Shown here in pieces: positions 14,139-16,291 of a stretch of DNA of 16,291 nt; the first letter of the stretch is position 1; every line of letters begins with the position of its first letter. Origin of the DNA: an uncultured Treponema sp. (GTDB taxonomy: Bacteria; Spirochaetota; Spirochaetia; Treponematales; Treponemataceae); NCBI GenBank assembly GCA_905372265.1, contig CAJPOL010000033.1:1-16291 (forward strand). Reading direction: 5' to 3'. The notes under the pieces are model-generated. The model searched no databases. It was not told the origin of the DNA and saw nothing but the letters and a program-made list of their open reading frames with translations. Made by a program: the position numbers and the translations under genes.

Positions 14139-14828
14139 TTACACTTTTAGGGTTCGCAGGTAGTTCTTTATTTCAGAAGAGATGCGGCGGCTTTCTATTG
14201 CCTTTTGAATGGTTTTGTTATGCGTAAAAGGCGCAAGCGTCTGCCGTTCAAGGTATGGAAGAGCTGCATCGTACTGTTTAATCAATGCGAAGCTGAAATA
14301 CCATGCAATCATCATGTTGACGTAATACTCTTCTGATTTTACATTGGAAACAAGTTCCAGCATTTCAGGTTGAAATTGCTCATCCAGATAGTTTGAAAGT
14401 AAAAGGCCGATTGCATAACGAACGGTGTAGGTATGCTCCGATTGGATCCATTGCAGTACTTTCTGATAGACGGCATTGGGATGCTTTTTAAAAACAGGCG
14501 GCGCAAAGGAATCACAGGTAGCCCAGTTATCAATAAACGGTAAAAAAGCCTCGGTTTCCCTGACAACGGCGTTGAAGTCTGTCATGTTTGCAATTAAAAA
14601 GGCATGGAGGTTGTTTTCCTCAAAATACCGGTGCGGAAGCATTTTAAGAAAAGCGGCAGCGAGCTCAGGCTCCGTTTTAAAAAGCTGTTTTGCAAATTTC
14701 TTTAAAACAGGCGTTCTAATACCGATCATTGTTTTTTCATCAACTGTCGGAATGAGGGTTTTGTTAAAATCTTTATATGCCTCATCTTGAAAGGTAAAAA
14801 GTTGAGCTTGTATCGCTGTTCGTTCCAT
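14139..14828 (-). CDS. AlkD-like DNA alkylation repair protein
   Basis: A 229-residue all-helical HEAT-like-repeat protein of the AlkD/DUF1061 group, whose characterised members excise N3- and N7-alkylated purines from DNA. Support comes from GIRTPVLKKFAKQL near the N-terminus, FIDNWATCDSF (the family's active-site region, with Asp after the Cys), RYAIGLLLSNYLDE, EEYYVNMMIAWYFSFAL and the C-terminal HNKTIQKAIESRRIS. I chose the ATG at 14828, which has AGGA five bases upstream; the ATG at 14834 is also possible, and a start further upstream would overlap the methyltransferase gene. It follows the methyltransferase gene by seven bases, so they are probably co-transcribed. Substrate preference cannot be read from the sequence. 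Confidence 0.88.
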   Translation of the reverse strand: MERTAIQAQLFTFQDEAYKDFNKTLIPTVDEKTMIGIRTPVLKKFAKQLFKTEPELAAAFLKMLPHRYFEENNLHAFLIANMTDFNAVVRETEAFLPFIDNWATCDSFAPPVFKKHPNAVYQKVLQWIQSEHTYTVRYAIGLLLSNYLDEQFQPEMLELVSNVKSEEYYVNMMIAWYFSFALIKQYDAALPYLERQTLAPFTHNKTIQKAIESRRISSEIKNYLRTLKV

Positions 14829-14835
14829 TTTCATC

Positions 14836-15468
14836 CTATTCGTGCGGAGAGTATGTTGATTGTTTTTGTCCGGCAATTAAAAAAATGGGATATGTTTTAT
14901 GTTCTCCATTTACTACTTTTTCTTCGATGAAAACCGTTTTATTGCATAGTATGCGTATACCGTTTTTGCGTAAATTCCGCAGAACTTCCTCCCGGTCTAT
15001 GCCGTTATGAGGAGCAACATCAGGATAATGAAAACTTCCATCTTCAAGATCAAGGTCGGAAAGACAAATATACCCGTCTTGAGCAACCAGTTCCGATAAC
15101 CGGCAGAGTGTCTCTTCCACGTTTTCCACATGGTGCAATGCCAAAAGCGATACGATAATACTGTAAGTATTCCGTAGCGCCTGTTCTGTCAGATTGAGTG
15201 TGTCCGCTTTGCCTTTAGGCAGCAGTTCCGCTTTTTTTCTGACCTGTTCCAACATTCCGGCAGAGGTATCGGCAAAGGTTACCCTTGTTACCGCATTGAT
15301 AAAATGAAAACCGAGTAATCCTGTCCCGCATCCGAAATCAAGGACTCTATCGCTTGCATGAATGGATATTTCCGCTGCAATACTGTCGTATATCTTCTCT
15401 GCCCGCTTTACCCGCGCTGTATGCGCATCCCAAGCCTCCGCCTTTGTGTCAAAATCTACCGTATTCAT
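14836..15468 (-). CDS. Class I SAM-dependent methyltransferase
   Basis: A 210-residue protein with a Rossmann-like methyltransferase fold. Motif I is VLDFGCGTGLLG (42-53), followed by VTFADTSAGMLEQ with Asp67 as the likely ribose-binding residue, SIIVSLLALHHVENVEETL and the acidic LSDLDLEDGSFH. The layout resembles small-molecule methyltransferases of the UbiE/BioC type; no substrate can be assigned. The ATG at 15468 is preferred because AAAGGA lies four bases upstream and it starts eight bases after the sugar transferase stop; longer versions would overlap that gene. The last eight residues (QSTYSPHE) and the TAG stop come from a short repeat-element copy, so the natural C-terminus may have been altered. 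Confidence 0.88.
   Translation of the reverse strand: MNTVDFDTKAEAWDAHTARVKRAEKIYDSIAAEISIHASDRVLDFGCGTGLLGFHFINAVTRVTFADTSAGMLEQVRKKAELLPKGKADTLNLTEQALRNTYSIIVSLLALHHVENVEETLCRLSELVAQDGYICLSDLDLEDGSFHYPDVAPHNGIDREEVLRNLRKNGIRILCNKTVFIEEKVVNGEHKTYPIFLIAGQKQSTYSPHE
14838..14861 (+). repeat. Repeat element, minimal copy (copy 3), at the end of the methyltransferase gene
   Basis: ATTCGTGCGGAG (14838-14849) followed after six bases by TTGATT (14856-14861): the same two ends as copies 1 and 2, but with no internal hairpin left. It is in the opposite orientation to copies 1 and 2. The 12-base identity plus the correct second end makes chance unlikely, but it is short. Confidence 0.5.
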
Positions 15469-15476
15469 AGAGTCCT

Positions 15477-16291
15477 TTAATATGCACCTTTTCGCGTTAC
15501 GACAACCACACATGTTTGCAAAATTATCCAAATATCGAGCCAGATAGACCAGTTTTGGATATAATATGTGTCAAGCATAATGCGCTCTTCGTAGCCGGTA
15601 GAAGACCGGCCTGAAATCTGCCACATACCGGAAAGGCCGGGCGTAACGGAAAAAATATATCGGAATTTATCGCCGTACTTTTTCTTTTCATTTTCTACAA
15701 TCGGACGCGGCCCCACAAAACTCATAGAGCCTGTCAGTATATTGAAAAGTTGCGGCAATTCGTCCAAACTCGTTTTTCGTAAAAATTCGCCGATTCGCGT
15801 AACACGCGGATCATGCTCAAGTTTTTGATTTTCGTTCCATTCTTTTTTCATTTCGGGATTTTTTTCCAATAACTCTTGGAGGCGTTTATCCGCATCGACA
15901 ACCATTGAGCGGAATTTCCATGTTGTGATGGGTTTGTCGTTTTTACCGATTCGTTTGTGCCCGTAGAAAATCGGGCCTTTTGAAGAAAACTTAACAAGAA
16001 TACAAAGCAGCAGCATAAGCGGAATGGTCAGCGGAGAGGATAAAACCAGCAAAGTCAAATCCAAAAAGCGCTTAAGCAAAAGGTTCACTGAGCGCGCTAA
16101 GCGGTTTGCAGCCGAAAACCCCAAAACGCCGCCGAAGTCGCGCACGGAAAGGGAAGCAAATTTCAAGCTGTAGCTGTACGGGATGGTAATGATGTATCGG
16201 TATTCGGAAATCAGAGAATTGAGCGGTGTTTTTGTTGAAAGGTTTTCCGGCTGTTCCATGACAATTGCAGTGGTAATTTTGCATTCATGTA
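15477..16291 (-). CDS. WbaP-type undecaprenyl-phosphate sugar-phosphate transferase, 5' end outside window
   Basis: Transfers a sugar phosphate from a nucleotide sugar to undecaprenyl phosphate in the inner membrane, the first step in O-antigen, capsule or exopolysaccharide repeat assembly. The frame stays open to the window edge. The residues before the internal Met at 16259 (ECKITTAIV) fit the family's N-terminal domain, so the gene extends beyond 16291. That N-terminal part ends SVRDFGGVLGF. The transferase domain has a membrane segment after LLLKRFLDL, GPIFYGHKRIGK, TTWKFRSM, EHDPRVTRIGEFLRKTSLDE, LPQLFNILTGSMSFVGPRP and the C-terminal TPGLSGMWQISGRS, all conserved in the PF02397 family. 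It appears intact here. The methyltransferase and alkD-like genes follow with short gaps. Confidence 0.93.
   Translation of the reverse strand, partial: HECKITTAIVMEQPENLSTKTPLNSLISEYRYIITIPYSYSLKFASLSVRDFGGVLGFSAANRLARSVNLLLKRFLDLTLLVLSSPLTIPLMLLLCILVKFSSKGPIFYGHKRIGKNDKPITTWKFRSMVVDADKRLQELLEKNPEMKKEWNENQKLEHDPRVTRIGEFLRKTSLDELPQLFNILTGSMSFVGPRPIVENEKKKYGDKFRYIFSVTPGLSGMWQISGRSSTGYEERIMLDTYYIQNWSIWLDIWIILQTCVVVVTRKGAY

Overview
The window looks like chromosomal DNA of a host-associated spirochaete, most likely Treponema. This is an inference from several things: the def-fmt-PASTA gene order, a phosphoglycerate kinase (Pgk) with the long Lys/Ala-rich insertion I associate with treponemal enzymes, a lipoprotein signal of the loose spirochaetal type, a secreted protease that seems to carry a C-terminal beta-barrel, and short GC-rich hairpin repeats between genes. 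I cannot name the species from the sequence.

Layout. Positions 1-6434 are a minus-strand gene string. It starts at a good sigma-70-type promoter (6472-6501) and runs: secreted trypsin-like serine protease, interrupted near its C-terminus by an in-frame amber codon; lipoprotein; small exported protein; a GH57-family protein that has lost its catalytic residues; aroB; and the start of a cysteine desulfurase cut by the window edge. Several junctions overlap or nearly touch, so co-transcription and translational coupling are likely. Positions 6620-8131, also minus, hold L-lactate dehydrogenase and a Nudix hydrolase gene split by a roughly 113-bp repeat element. ldh has its own promoter and a leader of about 110 nt with two stem-loops. 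Divergent from ldh, 8347-10859 is a plus-strand operon: peptide deformylase, methionyl-tRNA formyltransferase and a membrane-anchored PASTA protein. Its promoter lies so close to the def start codon that the mRNA may be leaderless.

A comM (YifB) ATPase gene converges on that operon from 12565 to 10904. Its Shine-Dalgarno sequence sits exactly in the loop of a perfect hairpin. Divergent from comM is pgk (12794-14047), with a clear promoter. After pgk comes a convergent minus-strand group: WbaP-type sugar-phosphate transferase (5' end outside the window), a class I methyltransferase and an AlkD-like DNA alkylation repair protein, with very short gaps.

The most notable signal is a repeat family with conserved ends (ATTCGTGCGGAG at one end, TTGATT at the other). 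There are three copies here, of about 116, 51 and 24 bp. One splits the Nudix gene, one lies in the comM/pgk divergent region, and the shortest forms the last codons and the stop of the methyltransferase gene. The hairpin in the second copy carries a paired base change relative to the first, so the fold seems to be maintained.
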